DNA from: Enterocloster bolteae
GTDB taxonomy: Bacteria; Bacillota; Clostridia; Lachnospirales; Lachnospiraceae
Reading direction: 5' to 3'
DNA: 48,911 nucleotides
Assembly (NCBI GenBank): GCA_021772025.1
Contig: JAETNT010000029.1
Coordinates: 1 to 48,911 of the forward strand
Of the stretch, positions 17,667-27,287 are shown in pieces. Below the pieces are notes generated by a model. It was not told the DNA's origin and made no database searches. It worked only from the letters and a program-made list of their open reading frames with translations. The position numbers were made by a program, and so were the translations under genes. The stretch's first letter is position 1. Each line of letters starts with the position of its first letter.

Positions 17667-19367
17667 ATGTTAAAGAATCTGGAGCTGTCGAAAAAATTAA
17701 TCCTGGGGCTGGGAATTATGGTGGCCATATCCGCGGCTATGATGATTATTGCAATTGTAAGCCTGCATGACATTGGAGGACTTGTTAACAGGCTTTATCA
17801 AAGCCCTTTTACTGTATCCACCCAGAGTATTATGCTGCAGAAAGAAATACAAAATATGGGACGGGAAATACGTGGCATGGTGCTGTATGAGGACCCTTCT
17901 TATTTTGATTCCGTATTAGCCTCCAGCGGCAGGGCCAAAGCAAATCTTGCCCTTGTGGAGAAACGATTTCTTGGTGACCAGCAGTTGATTCTGGATATGT
18001 ACCAAAGCCTGGACGAAATTGAGGCGGCGGGGAAGGAAATTAACCGGCTTGTTGCCGGTGGAAAAATAGAGGAAGCCAAGAACAGCGCAGATATTGATTT
18101 CAGAACGGCTATGAAATCAGGAATAGAAACTTCTCAGGAAATTGTGGATTTTGCATTAGATAAAGCTTTGGAGTTTAATGAGGATGCAGGAATAGCGTTA
18201 GAAAATGCCACGGTGATGCTGATCGTTCTGCTGGTGGTTATGGTAGTCCTGTGTATGGGAGTTACCACCGTGCTGTCCAGAGCTGTCAGCCGGCCGATTT
18301 CGCAGCTCACAGATGCAGCAAAAAAACTTGCAGCGGGAGCTTTGAATATTGAGATTGACTATTATTCAAAAGATGAGGTGGGGACGTTGGCTGAGATGTT
18401 CCGGGAGATGAGCGGCAGTATGAAAGCGGTTATCAAGGATATTGGCCAACAGCTGGGAGCTATGAGTAATGGCGACTTTACGGTTGCCCCGCGGGCGGAA
18501 TATACGGGCGATTATGTTTCTATAAAAAATGCGCTCATAAATATCAGAGAAAGTCTGTCAAATACACTTAATGAAATTAACCTGTCTGCCGATCAGGTAT
18601 TCAGCGGGTCTGCCCAGGTGTCTGACAGCGCCCAGACCTTTTCAGAGGGAGCTGCGGATCAGGCCGGTTCTATTGAGGAACTTGCGGCTGCCATAAACGA
18701 GATATCATTCCAGGTGCGAGAGACAGCTGCCAATATGGAAGCCGCGCGCCGCCTGACTGCCAAAGCCGGGGAACAGGTGGCGGTCAGTAACCGGCAGATG
18801 GAAGAAATGCTCCTGGCAATGGGGGAAATCGGCGCCAAGACGGAACAGATCAGGGCCATTAATAATACGATTGAAGAGATTGCATTTCAGACCAATATAC
18901 TGGCGCTCAATGCCGCTGTGGAAGCTGCGCACGCCGGGGAATCCGGAAAAGGCTTTGCCGTGGTTGCAGGTGAGGTCCGCAGGCTGGCCGGGAAATCAAC
19001 GGATGCGGCCAAACGTACATCGGATCTCATTGACGGTACGGTTCAGGCTGTGGAAAAGGGGAGAAAAATCGCTAATATTACAGCAGAATCCCTGCATAAT
19101 GTCGTGGAAAGCACAAATGAAGTTCTGAATACGGTAGATAAAATTGATGAGGCGGCTCAACATCAGGCGGGGTCTATTGTACAGGTCACACAGGAAATCG
19201 ATCAGATTTCCTATGTGGTGCAGAATAACTCCGCGACTTCCGAAGAATCAGCAGCAGCAAGCGAAGAACTCAGCGGGCAGGCGCAAATGTTGAAAGAACT
19301 TGTGGGCCGGTTTAAGATTGACGGTTCGGAAAATGTGAATCAGGACCATGCTTACATCTATCATTAA
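17667..19367 (+). CDS. methyl-accepting chemotaxis protein (4-helix-bundle sensor, HAMP, signalling domain)
   Basis: 566 residues from ATG 17667 after GGAGGATG. A membrane helix (about 10-33) leads into an extracellular region of about 150 residues, helical in character (4HB_MCP-like). The second helix (about 185-210, VMLIVLLVVMVVLCMGV) is followed by a HAMP domain (RPISQLTDAAKKLAAGALNIEI) and a linker. The cytoplasmic signalling domain has the conserved hairpin tip around residues 402-435 (EEIAFQTNILALNAAVEAAH and the E-S-GKGFAVVAGEVRRLA segment that follows). There is no C-terminal CheR-binding pentapeptide. It should relay a signal to CheA/CheW, neither of which is in the window. It is the first gene of the unit that continues with HHK4, SBP4 and HHK5, so chemotaxis and kinase signalling may sense related ligands. 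Confidence 0.92.
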   Translation: MLKNLELSKKLILGLGIMVAISAAMMIIAIVSLHDIGGLVNRLYQSPFTVSTQSIMLQKEIQNMGREIRGMVLYEDPSYFDSVLASSGRAKANLALVEKRFLGDQQLILDMYQSLDEIEAAGKEINRLVAGGKIEEAKNSADIDFRTAMKSGIETSQEIVDFALDKALEFNEDAGIALENATVMLIVLLVVMVVLCMGVTTVLSRAVSRPISQLTDAAKKLAAGALNIEIDYYSKDEVGTLAEMFREMSGSMKAVIKDIGQQLGAMSNGDFTVAPRAEYTGDYVSIKNALINIRESLSNTLNEINLSADQVFSGSAQVSDSAQTFSEGAADQAGSIEELAAAINEISFQVRETAANMEAARRLTAKAGEQVAVSNRQMEEMLLAMGEIGAKTEQIRAINNTIEEIAFQTNILALNAAVEAAHAGESGKGFAVVAGEVRRLAGKSTDAAKRTSDLIDGTVQAVEKGRKIANITAESLHNVVESTNEVLNTVDKIDEAAQHQAGSIVQVTQEIDQISYVVQNNSATSEESAAASEELSGQAQMLKELVGRFKIDGSENVNQDHAYIYH

Positions 19368-19430
19368 AACTGTGGGGCCGGGTTAGGCAGGGAAATAAGC
19401 GGTGACTGAACCGGAGAGGAGGATAAGTGT

Positions 19431-22400
19431 ATGTCTCAAAATCCATTTCATGGAAGTTCATCAGAACTAGTGGAATCCGTATTGAACAACGCTCCGGCAT
19501 CTATCATCGTTTGTTCGGCAGAAAGCCGTGTTCTGCTCTATGCCAATGAGCGTGCCCGCAAACTCTTTTTGAAGGAGGATTACCGTCCGGGTATAACCTG
19601 CTATGAAGCGGCCGGGCGCTGTCGTCCATGCCCCTTCTGCCAGTATGAGGAACCGAATTCTTCAGAGTTTACTGTGTGCAATTATATGGATCCGGTTACC
19701 CGGAGGATTTACCAGGTGAGCAGCAAGATGATTGACTGGGAGGAAACACGGGCCCATATTGAGTATATTGTGGATGTGACCGGGGCTCAGACGAAGACGG
19801 AGCGGTACCGGAACCGTTCGGAAGGCCCGGACCGGACACTGTGCAGTGTTCCATGTGGTTTGTGTATTTACCCAAATGACTGTGTCCATCTGGAAACAGA
19901 GCTGAAAGACACCAGGATGAAAATGGAGCACTTGGTTAATTCCATTCCGGGGGGAATAGTCAGCTATGAGATTCAAGGAAAAAAGGCGGTGCCGGACTTT
20001 GTTTCCTATGGCCTGCTTGCCCTTTCCGGGCATACCAGAAGCGAGTATAATGAGCTGGTAAAAGGGAACACCATTGACATAATATATGAGGCAGATCGGG
20101 GAAGGGTGCTATCGGCAGCGCGCAGTGCGGTCGATAGCGGACGGGTCATGGATATTTCCTGCCGGATCCGGCATAAGGACGGGCATCTGGTGTGGATTCA
20201 CATAAGCGGCCGCAGGATTGGACCGAAAGCAGACACGATGCGGTTTTACGCTGTTTTCACCGGAATGTCTGAAGACGCCATTCTGTTCCGCAGTATTGCC
20301 AATGACACTGCGGAGCGTGTTTATGTCATTGACAAGGAATCCTATGAATTGATCTACACCAGTGAATCCGCCGGGTTTCTCTGTCAGGGGGCGGATTGTA
20401 TAGGGCAGAAATGCTATGCTGCCCTGTATGGAAAAAATCAGCCATGTGAATTCTGCACGCTGAAGAGTCATAAGCCGGATGGTGCTGCCCACGGCATGGA
20501 TTACCATGAAAACGGCCGTTTTTACAGTACCCGTTTCCGGGAAACTCTTTGGAATGGTATTCCGGCTTATCTGAAATATGTGCGGGATGTCACCGAGGAA
20601 GTGAAAGCCCAAAAAGAGAAAGAACACATAGAGCAATACTTTCAGACACTGGTCAGAAAGCTGCCGGGAGGTGTGGCAGTAGTTCGGATTGAAAAAGATG
20701 GGCGTAAGACGCCGGAGTATTTTTCAGACGGTTATGCCATGCTGAGCGGTATGTCAATGGACCAGGTGTGGAAATCATACGGTGAGGACGGCATGGCAGC
20801 CGTACATCCGGACGATGTAGAACAGCTGAATGCGGAATTATCCGACTTTATGGCCAGCGGTGAGGAACAACGGGAATTTACATACCGGATAAAAAGGGGA
20901 GATGGGGAATATATCTGGATTAAGAATATGACTTCCATGCTCCGGCGCGGGGAGGGCGAGGTGATTCTCTATGCCAGCTACCGCGACTTGACCGTGGAGT
21001 TTAAGGAGCAGGAGCAGATTCGCCGTCAATACAGAGAATTGATTCTGCAGCATTACCGGACACCAGGACCAAATGCCTTGATTGTGGGGCACTGTAATAT
21101 TACCAGAAGCCAGATTACGGAAATCAGCGATTATACGGACTCTGGCCTTCTGGAATGCTTTGGAACGGAGAGGGATGCATTTTTCACAGGCATATCTACT
21201 TTAATTCTGGATGAAAAAGAGCGGCGGGATTATATGAATCGTTTTCTCAACGAGCCTACCCGGGCTGCTTTTCAGGCTGGCAAACGGGAACTGGAGCTGG
21301 ACTGTTTTATCAGGCTGCCAAAGGATGTGAGAGGCCGTTACGTGAAATTTAAGGTAAACCTGGTGGAAGAACCTGACACGGGAGATATCACTGGAATCCT
21401 GACCGTTTATGATATAACAGAGCAGACCATTGCGGAACGGAATTTGAAGAAGCTCTCTACTTCAGGATATGATTTAATCGCGGATGTGGACCTGTTTCAT
21501 GACTTCTGTACGATTTTGAGCGGAAGATTTACAAAAGACGACCTCTGTGCAAAATCAGGGCGCCACTCAGAACGCCTGGCATACATGATGGAAAGACAGC
21601 TGGTTCCCAAGGACAGGCCGCGAATAATGAAAATGCTGGAGCCGGAATATATACTGGAGCGGCTTAAGCAGGAGGATCCCTATTCTCTATCCTATTCTAT
21701 ATTGGGTGAGGCGGGAGAAATCCAGACGAAGAAGCTGACTGTTTCCGCCACGGACCTGCGGCTGGGCCGGGTCTGCCTGGCCAGAGCTGATATTACGGAT
21801 TCTGTAAGGGAACAGCAAGGGTTGCTGAATGTGGTGGCCTATACATTTGAGATGCTGGGAATCATTCACCTGGGAAGCCGGCACATTACCCTGTATACGC
21901 ATCAGGCGGTGCTTCAGGTCCTGGAACCCAGGCGGGCCAGCATTGACAGCTGGCTTGCGGATATTAAGAAAAAATACGCTCCGAAAGGAGGGGAAGAGGA
22001 GGTTGAACGATGCTTTGGATTACAGAACATGCTTGCCCGCCTGGAGGAAAGACCAGGAGGATATGATTTTGTCCTTCCCTATCTGGAGGAGAATCAGATC
22101 CGGTATAAGCAGATTAATATACTCTGGGGGGACGGGGACCATAAGATGATCTGTATTGTGCGTCAGGATGTGACCGAGACGATGACTGCGGAGCGCCGGA
22201 GCAAGGAAACATTGGAGCAGGCGCTGGCGCTGGCAGAGGAGGCCAACCGGGCCAAAAGCGACTTCCTCTCCTCCATGAGCCATGATATCAGGACGCCGAT
22301 GAATGCAATTATGGGTATGACGACACTGGCCAGGGCGCATCTGGACGAGCGGGAGAAGGTGGAAAATTGCCTTCGCAAAATCACTCTCTCTTCCCGACAC

Positions 22401-23396
22401 CTGTTGAGCCTGATCAATGATATTCTGGATATGAGTAAAATCGAGCAGTCCAAGATTACGTTAAACAATGACAAGGTATTTCTTTCAGACTTGCTGGAAC
22501 AGCTGTATTCTATCATAGGACAGCAGGCACAGGAAGCAGGGCTGCAATTTGATGTGAGGACTTCCAATATTATACATCCATACTTTTACGGGGATGCCCT
22601 TCGTATCAACCAGATATTAATTAACATACTGGGGAATGCGGTTAAATTTACGCCTGATGGCGGGACGGTAACATTCCTGACCGAGGAACTCCCCACGATC
22701 AAGGGACCGGGATATGTCCGGTACTGCTTCACGATTCGTGATACAGGAATTGGTATGCCCGAGTCGTTTTTGTCCCATCTATTCGAGCCCTTTACGCGGA
22801 ACCGGAATACGGAACATGTCGAGGGAAGCGGTCTTGGACTCAGCATAACAAAGGGACTGATAGAGCTTATGGGCGGCGAACTTCTTGTGGAGAGCCGGGA
22901 ACGGGCAGGAACTACCTTCAGAGTGGAGATGGAGTACAGAATTGCCCCGGAAGACAATAGAGGGGAATCTGGGGATAAAACGGGAGTTTCAACACCGTCC
23001 GGGGCAGACAGGCTTACAGGCCGCTGCCTGCTGGTGGCAGAAGATAATGAGATTAATGCGGAAGTCCTTAGCGAGCTGTTATTGTTACAGGGTGTAAGAA
23101 CTGTTGTGAAAACAAACGGCGTCCAGGTGCTGAACGAATTCCAGAGCGCGGCTTACGGCACCTATGACGCTGTACTGATTGATATTCAGATGCCGGAGAT
23201 GAATGGTTATGAGGCAGCACGTGCCATTCGAAATCTGGAACAAAAAACAGGCCGCCATATGCCTATCATTGCGATGACAGCCAATGCTTTTGCGGAGGAT
23301 ATACAGGAGGCTATGAAGGCAGGTATGGATGCGCATGTGGCAAAGCCCATTGATATGTCCGCTCTCATGAAAACTTTGGATAAGCTGCTGGTATAA
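19431..23396 (+). CDS. HHK4: large cytoplasmic multi-PAS hybrid histidine kinase
   Basis: 1321 residues from ATG 19431, nine bases after AGGAGG. No membrane helix is visible, so it is probably cytoplasmic, unlike the other kinases here. Four to six PAS-type modules fill residues 1-900: PAS1 (1-120), a PAS with clear PAC pattern (about 165-290), PAS3 (about 290-400), PAS4 (about 405-530), then more divergent modules. PAS1 has a Cys set C57, C64, C67, C70 (CYEAAGRCRPCPFC), followed by C138, C142, C145, C151 (CSVPCGLCIYPNDC); PAS3 has a similar C-Y-x-P-CEFC set. HisKA carries H951 in SMSHDIRTPMNAIMGM. HATPase has NQILINILGNAVKF, RDTGIGM and GSGLGLSI. The C-terminal receiver has D1251 in LIDIQMPEMNG and K in VAKPID. 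The cysteine sets suggest a metal, Fe-S or redox input. SBP4 starts 14 bases after its stop. Confidence 0.9.
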   Translation: MSQNPFHGSSSELVESVLNNAPASIIVCSAESRVLLYANERARKLFLKEDYRPGITCYEAAGRCRPCPFCQYEEPNSSEFTVCNYMDPVTRRIYQVSSKMIDWEETRAHIEYIVDVTGAQTKTERYRNRSEGPDRTLCSVPCGLCIYPNDCVHLETELKDTRMKMEHLVNSIPGGIVSYEIQGKKAVPDFVSYGLLALSGHTRSEYNELVKGNTIDIIYEADRGRVLSAARSAVDSGRVMDISCRIRHKDGHLVWIHISGRRIGPKADTMRFYAVFTGMSEDAILFRSIANDTAERVYVIDKESYELIYTSESAGFLCQGADCIGQKCYAALYGKNQPCEFCTLKSHKPDGAAHGMDYHENGRFYSTRFRETLWNGIPAYLKYVRDVTEEVKAQKEKEHIEQYFQTLVRKLPGGVAVVRIEKDGRKTPEYFSDGYAMLSGMSMDQVWKSYGEDGMAAVHPDDVEQLNAELSDFMASGEEQREFTYRIKRGDGEYIWIKNMTSMLRRGEGEVILYASYRDLTVEFKEQEQIRRQYRELILQHYRTPGPNALIVGHCNITRSQITEISDYTDSGLLECFGTERDAFFTGISTLILDEKERRDYMNRFLNEPTRAAFQAGKRELELDCFIRLPKDVRGRYVKFKVNLVEEPDTGDITGILTVYDITEQTIAERNLKKLSTSGYDLIADVDLFHDFCTILSGRFTKDDLCAKSGRHSERLAYMMERQLVPKDRPRIMKMLEPEYILERLKQEDPYSLSYSILGEAGEIQTKKLTVSATDLRLGRVCLARADITDSVREQQGLLNVVAYTFEMLGIIHLGSRHITLYTHQAVLQVLEPRRASIDSWLADIKKKYAPKGGEEEVERCFGLQNMLARLEERPGGYDFVLPYLEENQIRYKQINILWGDGDHKMICIVRQDVTETMTAERRSKETLEQALALAEEANRAKSDFLSSMSHDIRTPMNAIMGMTTLARAHLDEREKVENCLRKITLSSRHLLSLINDILDMSKIEQSKITLNNDKVFLSDLLEQLYSIIGQQAQEAGLQFDVRTSNIIHPYFYGDALRINQILINILGNAVKFTPDGGTVTFLTEELPTIKGPGYVRYCFTIRDTGIGMPESFLSHLFEPFTRNRNTEHVEGSGLGLSITKGLIELMGGELLVESRERAGTTFRVEMEYRIAPEDNRGESGDKTGVSTPSGADRLTGRCLLVAEDNEINAEVLSELLLLQGVRTVVKTNGVQVLNEFQSAAYGTYDAVLIDIQMPEMNGYEAARAIRNLEQKTGRHMPIIAMTANAFAEDIQEAMKAGMDAHVAKPIDMSALMKTLDKLLV

Positions 23397-23409
23397 GGAG
23401 AACTGGTAC

Positions 23410-24747
23410 ATGATAAAACGCAGTTATAATCTCTTCTTTTCCGCACTGGTTCTCTGCATTGGGAGCTTGAGCGGCTGTCACCGTTTCCCTGGTTCCGGGA
23501 ATGAGGTGAATATTGTGGAGCCGAAGGCGCAGAGGGATCTGCCTCAGGGAAAGACGCTGACCTTTTTTGCACCTGTGGAAGGAAAATCCAGCGGAGCCGT
23601 ATCATACAGAAGGTTAATTGACAAATACAATAAAAGCCATGATGTTCATGTTGTATTTGAGGGCATCGCGACTGCGGACGGCTATAATGAGTATCTTGAG
23701 GAACGGTTAAGAACCGGAAAGGGCGATGATATTTTTATTGTCAATGAGGACAGTGTAAAGACCCTTGCGCATAATGGGTATTTCCAGGATTTGTCTTCTC
23801 TGGAAGCGTTTCAGAAGTTAAACGACAGCGCCAGGGAGGAGGCGGTCATCGGGGATACGGTATATTGCATTCCAATGAATATGACGGCATATGCATTATT
23901 TGTCAATATGGATGTGTTAGAGCGGTATGGACTGGAAGCGCCGGACAATCTGGAAGAATTTAAAGTTTGCTGTACTGAGATAAAGGCGCTTGGAGGGACG
24001 CCGATCAGCCTTAGCCGCTGGCATGCTACGGCTGTTCCCACTATCGCCAACGGATTATATAAACTCTATGACGGCCCGGATATCCAAAAACACCTTGAAT
24101 TGCTGAATTCCGGGGAAGAGCAGATTGGGGATTATATGGTGGAGGGATTTGAGGCATTTCAAACCTCTGTGGAGAACGGTTGGTATGGGGATGGGGTGGA
24201 TGGGGATGCTGCGGATGCACTGCGCGCGGGAGAGAAGGATATTTCTGATTTCACTTCCGGTATGACCGCATTTTATTTTGGGCCCCTGGAATATATCCCT
24301 TTGGTGGAAGAGGCAAATCCCCCGCCCGATTATCATGTACAGGGAATTCCCGTTCCGGGAGGAACGGCATTGCTGATTACTGTAGTTTCCCGCCTCTGCG
24401 TTAATCCGGACAGTGATAATCTGGACGAGGCCATGGAGTTTGTGTCATATCTGTCCAGCGAGTATTATAAAGAGAGTATGGAAAATGGAACGATTATTCT
24501 GCCCGTTTATAAAAGCTCGGATTTTACGCTGAGCAATGAGAAGATGCGGCCTGCATATGATACATATGTATCAGGAATCAGGATTCCGGCAGAGGATATG
24601 CACTTGAAGTTTGGCAGTTGGGATGTTGTGCGGGAATTATGTCTTGAAATGTTTAATGGAAGGACAGCTGTGGAGGCCGCAGAGGAATACAATAAAATCC
24701 AGCTGGAACAGATTTCCGCATATGATAAACAGGAGAAACACCCTTGA
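23410..24747 (+). CDS. SBP4: family 1 extracellular solute-binding lipoprotein
   Basis: 445 residues from ATG 23410 behind AAGGAG. The lipoprotein signal ends LSGC (C23). The mature part follows the sugar-binding-protein plan: LTFFAPVEGK strand, YRRLIDKYNKSHDVHVVFEG, RLRTGKGDDIFIVNEDSVK, the YCIPMNMTAYALFVNMDVLERYG hinge region, a SGMTAFYFGPLEYIPL segment and AMEFVSYLSSEYYKESMENG near the end. Length is normal and there is no 5'-nucleotidase-type extension. Its last bases overlap the TTG start of HHK5 (TTGA at 24744-24747), so the two are co-translated. No permease is nearby. A sensory role with HHK5 is inferred; the ligand is unknown but carbohydrate-like by family. Confidence 0.85.
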   Translation: MIKRSYNLFFSALVLCIGSLSGCHRFPGSGNEVNIVEPKAQRDLPQGKTLTFFAPVEGKSSGAVSYRRLIDKYNKSHDVHVVFEGIATADGYNEYLEERLRTGKGDDIFIVNEDSVKTLAHNGYFQDLSSLEAFQKLNDSAREEAVIGDTVYCIPMNMTAYALFVNMDVLERYGLEAPDNLEEFKVCCTEIKALGGTPISLSRWHATAVPTIANGLYKLYDGPDIQKHLELLNSGEEQIGDYMVEGFEAFQTSVENGWYGDGVDGDAADALRAGEKDISDFTSGMTAFYFGPLEYIPLVEEANPPPDYHVQGIPVPGGTALLITVVSRLCVNPDSDNLDEAMEFVSYLSSEYYKESMENGTIILPVYKSSDFTLSNEKMRPAYDTYVSGIRIPAEDMHLKFGSWDVVRELCLEMFNGRTAVEAAEEYNKIQLEQISAYDKQEKHP

Positions 24748-27257
24748 AAATAAAAGAAGGAAGAAAAACGTATAAGTATTTAATTTATATTAGCTGCCTC
24801 TGTCTCTTACTGGCGATTGGAGCCATGACGGCTGTAAGCCTGATGAGCGTACAGTCTGTTCGAAAACTGGTGCGGAATACGACGACCAAGAGTATTACGG
24901 AGCTGACCGTCAGCAAAGCACAGTTTCTGGATGAAAAGATACATTCAGAGCTGCTGTCCCTTCAGTCCTTTGCCGCAAATCTTGGGGCCTTTGATGATTT
25001 GTTTGCCTACCCGGAATTACTGGAAGATTATAAAGAAAAGCACGGGGCGGCCCGCATGTGGATTATTGATACGAATGGAACCTATCAGGACACAGGGGGG
25101 ATGAATAAGAACTTCGCGGATAAGAAGGAACTATTCACCGAAGCGCTGCAGGGGAACGAGGGAATTACGGATGTATTTCTGGGAGAATTAGGAAGACGTC
25201 AGATAATGTTTCAAATACCGATTTATAGAGACGGCAAAGTGGTGGGCGGTCTCTATGAAGCATATCCTGTGGAATTACTGCAGAATGCTTACCACGGTTC
25301 TACATACAATGATGCCGGTTACAGCTATGTATTGGATGGTAACGGTTCGATTGTGCTGGCCCCGGTCCGTTTCAGCTATCTCCAGATATATAGTACGATT
25401 CAGGATGTCTTAAAGGATGGGGAAAATGATGAGGAATCCATCCGGAAATTTTCAGCGGCCCTGCGGTCCCAGGCCAGCGGTACGGCGGTATTTGACTTTG
25501 AGGGAGAGAAACAGTTTCTTACCTTTATGCCTCTTATGCAGAAGCATAACTGGTATTATGTATCGGTTATTCCCCTGAGCATGGTGGAAAAAGACGGTAC
25601 GGCAATTATCATGCACACCATGAAAATGGCTTTTATCATAACCGCGGCAATCGTATTTTCAGTTGCTGTTATTGCTGCGTTATTTCTGCTGCGCAATAAA
25701 AAAAGAAGGGACTACGAACGGTACGTTCAAAATATCAATGAGGCGATTGCGCAAAACATTGATACCGCTATTTTTATAGTGGACGGGCATACCGGCCAGG
25801 TAGAGTATGCATTTGAAAATGCAGAGAAGATACTGGGCATCAAACCGCAGAATCTTGGAGAAGACTGCGGCCGGTGTTCCGGCAGCTTTTATGAGACGCT
25901 ATGCAGTGTCTTAAAAGAGCGGATTGATGAGAAAACAGTAAAAACAATTCCGGTGTATAACGATCTGCTGTCCAGACAAATGTGGATTCAAATTGCTGCC
26001 CTGCCTGTAAAACTGCTGGGGGAACTAAAGTACATATTTGCCGTTACAGATGTAACCCACGACAGACAGATACGGGAAAATTTAAATGCCGCGGTTGCCG
26101 CAGCCGAACATGCCAATGCATCGAAAAGCGTGTTCCTGTCCAACATGTCCCATGATATACGGACACCTATGAATGCAATCGTTGGAATGACAAAGCTGGC
26201 GGAGATTCACATTGAGGACCGCGAAAAGGTAAAGGACTGTCTGTATAAGATAGGAATTTCTTCGAAACATTTGTTAGAGTTGATTAACGATGTACTGGAT
26301 ATGTCAAAAATCGAAAGCGGCAAGCTGGTCCTCACTTCGGAATCATTTTCCCTTACGGAGCTGATTCAAAGGAATATTGCGATTGTAAACCCGCAGTACC
26401 AGGCAAAAAACCAGGTCTTTGTGACAGAAACAAAGGATATCCGCCATGAATATCTGCTGGGTGATTCCCTGAGGTTTAACCAGGTCTTGTTAAACCTGCT
26501 TTCCAATGCCGGTAAGTTTACACCTGAAAATGGAACCATTACGTTAACGGTTAAAGAACTGCCGCAGAAGCATTCAGGCCATGCCGTTTACCGGATTGCA
26601 GTAGCTGATACAGGCATCGGCATCAGCCCTGAATTTCTGCCAAAACTCTTTCTGCCCTTTGAAAGGGAGAGAAGCCGGCATCAAAATCAGGCGGAGGGAA
26701 CCGGACTGGGTCTTGTTATCTCTAAAAATATCATAGCGGCGATGGGGGGCCAGATTTATGTGGAAAGCCGTTTGGGGGAAGGTTCTGTATTTACCGTGGA
26801 GGTAGAGCTTCCGCTTTCCAAGGAAGCGGATGACGAGCTTTGCGGCCGGACTGGCCCACGGGACTCCCGAAATATTTTCACAGGCAGGCGTTTTCTTCTG
26901 GTGGAAGACAATGAGTTAAACTGTGAGATTGCCTCTCAGCTGCTGGAGGTATCCGGAGCGGCTGTGGAATGCGCTCCCGACGGAGCGGAGGGGGTAAAGG
27001 CGTTTGAAGAGAAGGACCCCGGTTATTTTGATGCGATTCTCATGGATATCCAGATGCCGGTCATGAATGGATATGAGGCTGCCAGGCGCATCCGTAAATC
27101 CACGCATCCGCAGGCAGGGAGTATTCGGATTATAGCAATGTCCGCCAACACATTTTCGGACGATGTGCATGCAGCGCTGGAATCCGGTATGAATGCACAT
27201 GTCGGTAAGCCCATTGATATGGATGTGCTTGCAGACGTATTGTCTGCAGTTTTGTAG
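24744..27257 (+). CDS. HHK5: hybrid sensor histidine kinase with Cache sensor and PAS
   Basis: 837 residues from a TTG start that overlaps the SBP4 stop; AGGAG lies about seven bases upstream and the next in-frame start would remove the first membrane helix. Helix 1 (about 10-32), extracellular double-Cache-like region (to about 285), helix 2 (IITAAIVFSVAVIAALFLL), a PAS domain (about 330-440) with a reduced Cys motif GEDCGRC, HisKA with H470 in NMSHDIRTPMNAIVGM, HATPase (NQVLLNLLSNAGKF, ADTGIGI, GTGLGLVI), and a receiver with D768 in LMDIQMPVMNG and K in VGKPID. It is the last gene of the MCP unit and converges on the double-GntR gene, whose stop is 30 bases away. Confidence 0.9.
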   Translation: MKIKEGRKTYKYLIYISCLCLLLAIGAMTAVSLMSVQSVRKLVRNTTTKSITELTVSKAQFLDEKIHSELLSLQSFAANLGAFDDLFAYPELLEDYKEKHGAARMWIIDTNGTYQDTGGMNKNFADKKELFTEALQGNEGITDVFLGELGRRQIMFQIPIYRDGKVVGGLYEAYPVELLQNAYHGSTYNDAGYSYVLDGNGSIVLAPVRFSYLQIYSTIQDVLKDGENDEESIRKFSAALRSQASGTAVFDFEGEKQFLTFMPLMQKHNWYYVSVIPLSMVEKDGTAIIMHTMKMAFIITAAIVFSVAVIAALFLLRNKKRRDYERYVQNINEAIAQNIDTAIFIVDGHTGQVEYAFENAEKILGIKPQNLGEDCGRCSGSFYETLCSVLKERIDEKTVKTIPVYNDLLSRQMWIQIAALPVKLLGELKYIFAVTDVTHDRQIRENLNAAVAAAEHANASKSVFLSNMSHDIRTPMNAIVGMTKLAEIHIEDREKVKDCLYKIGISSKHLLELINDVLDMSKIESGKLVLTSESFSLTELIQRNIAIVNPQYQAKNQVFVTETKDIRHEYLLGDSLRFNQVLLNLLSNAGKFTPENGTITLTVKELPQKHSGHAVYRIAVADTGIGISPEFLPKLFLPFERERSRHQNQAEGTGLGLVISKNIIAAMGGQIYVESRLGEGSVFTVEVELPLSKEADDELCGRTGPRDSRNIFTGRRFLLVEDNELNCEIASQLLEVSGAAVECAPDGAEGVKAFEEKDPGYFDAILMDIQMPVMNGYEAARRIRKSTHPQAGSIRIIAMSANTFSDDVHAALESGMNAHVGKPIDMDVLADVLSAVL

Positions 27258-27287
27258 GTACAGAAGCATTTCGTTCTGACGTTTACA

